Assembly: GCF_030546805.1 (NCBI RefSeq)
Contig: NZ_JAUOPC010000015.1
Coordinates: 62,001 to 126,000 of the forward strand
From: Cyclobacterium sp. 1_MG-2023
GTDB taxonomy: Bacteria > Bacteroidota > Bacteroidia > Cytophagales > Cyclobacteriaceae
Reading direction: 5' to 3'
DNA: 64,000 nucleotides
The position numbers and the translations under genes were made by a program. This document shows positions 63,527-64,000 of this stretch, piece after piece (position 1 is the stretch's first letter; every line of letters starts with the position of its first letter). The notes below the pieces were generated by a model that saw only the letters and a list, made by a program, of their open reading frames with translations, had not been told where the DNA came from and ran no database searches.

Positions 63527-64000
63527 ATGAGACCAAAAGAGATTGTTGTAATCGGCTCCGGTTTTTCCGGATTATCTACTGCTACCCATCTGGCGGCAGC
63601 AGGGCATAGTGTAACTGTTCTGGAAAAAAATGAGGTCTTGGGAGGTAGGGCCAGAAAATTCAATGCGAAAGGTTTTACATTTGATATGGGGCCAAGTTGG
63701 TATTGGATGCCGGATGTATTTGAAAATTATTTCCGAAATTTTGGTAAAAAAACCGCCGATTATTATGATTTGGTCAGGCTTGATCCTTCCTATGCTGTTA
63801 TCTTCGGTAAAGGAGAAACCCTTAACATTCCTGCAAAATTAAATGAATTTAAAGCAGCGCTTGAGGAATTGGAGCCTGGCGTATCAGAAAAGTTAGATGC
63901 TTTTTTGGAACAAGCAGCTTTCAAATACCAAAGAGGAATCAATGATTTGGTCAAAAGGCCTAGCCTTTCTCTGATGGAGTTCGTAGACTTAAGGCTTTTT
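63527..64000 (+). CDS. crtI: phytoene desaturase (CrtI type), 3' end outside the window
   Basis: The first 158 residues of a carotenoid desaturase, cut by the right edge. The FAD motif is VVIGSGFSGLSTATHLAAAG (residues 7-26), with the ribose-binding Glu in TVLEKNEVLGGRARKFNAKG, and FTFDMGPSWYWMPDVF (about 51-66) is the substrate-channel region seen in CrtI. From these residues it is the lycopene-forming desaturase or a close relative. The start ATG is at 63527, 4 bases after the sigma stop codon. The genes to follow on the right are expected to be crtB and further crt genes, as in related clusters; that is inference. Confidence 0.85.
   Translation, partial: MRPKEIVVIGSGFSGLSTATHLAAAGHSVTVLEKNEVLGGRARKFNAKGFTFDMGPSWYWMPDVFENYFRNFGKKTADYYDLVRLDPSYAVIFGKGETLNIPAKLNEFKAALEELEPGVSEKLDAFLEQAAFKYQRGINDLVKRPSLSLMEFVDLRLF

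Overview
The window is AT-rich chromosomal DNA of a Bacteroidota bacterium, most likely order Cytophagales and a marine-type, carotenoid-pigmented member near Cyclobacteriaceae. This placement is from memory of gene families, not from a search. The supporting signs are type IX secretion parts (PorP/SprF, a CHU_C-type C-terminal domain, a type A sorting domain), an Oar-like TonB-dependent receptor, DUF4270, DUF4105 and DUF6515 proteins, a bacterial GGGP synthase, and promoters of the Bacteroidota form (TTTG, then TAnnTTTG). Almost all of it is dense housekeeping and envelope genes. I see no rRNA, tRNA, CRISPR array, prophage or insertion sequence.

Layout. 1-3 kb: the end of a folate enzyme, a small barrel protein, and a superoxide dismutase operon on the minus strand (sodB, a TPR-like gene, a HAD hydrolase). 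3-12 kb: a lipoprotein and LruC-domain protein pair, then a type IX module made of a large adhesin-like protein, PorP/SprF and a protein with two OmpA domains, closed by a strong terminator. 12-18 kb: a MoeB-rhodanese protein and a nucleotide-sugar set (RfbC-like, SAF-domain oxidoreductase, epimerase, RfbF, glycosyltransferase). 18-26 kb: an M23 peptidase, aspS, a YhhN protein and the Oar-like receptor. 26-36 kb: an RND efflux operon, an MltF-like lytic transglycosylase, a CrtD-like desaturase and a FrnE-like DsbA protein. 36-43 kb: a small membrane protein pair ending in GGGP synthase, an AraC regulator, an acyl-CoA dehydrogenase, a Zn peptidase, and panC-panD-flippase. 43-52 kb: a GT5-like pseudoenzyme overlapping a DUF4270 lipoprotein, prmA, tpiA, recX, an AlbA_2 protein, uvrB and a DUF4105 protein. 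52-64 kb: a type IX cargo protein, a DUF6515 protein, a sulfatase and MFS pair, a likely D-amino-acid cluster (GntP permease, RidA, D-TA family enzyme, M19 dipeptidase), then an ECF sigma factor and the start of crtI, which begin a carotenoid operon running off the right edge.

The strongest unexplained signal is regulatory. Upstream of the ECF sigma-crtI pair, three inverted pairs of one motif (TTTGTTTAA and its reverse complement) sit with near-constant 24-25 bp spacing, and one pair straddles a good promoter. This looks like an operator array for a dimeric or tetrameric repressor, possibly a light-responsive MerR/CarH-type protein. Other points worth a look are a DtxR-like palindrome inside the sodB promoter, the loss of the ADP-glucose motif in the GT5-like protein, tandem OmpA domains, an HxC variant of the M23 zinc site, and a composite palindrome at 46.45 kb that may be a dispersed repeat.
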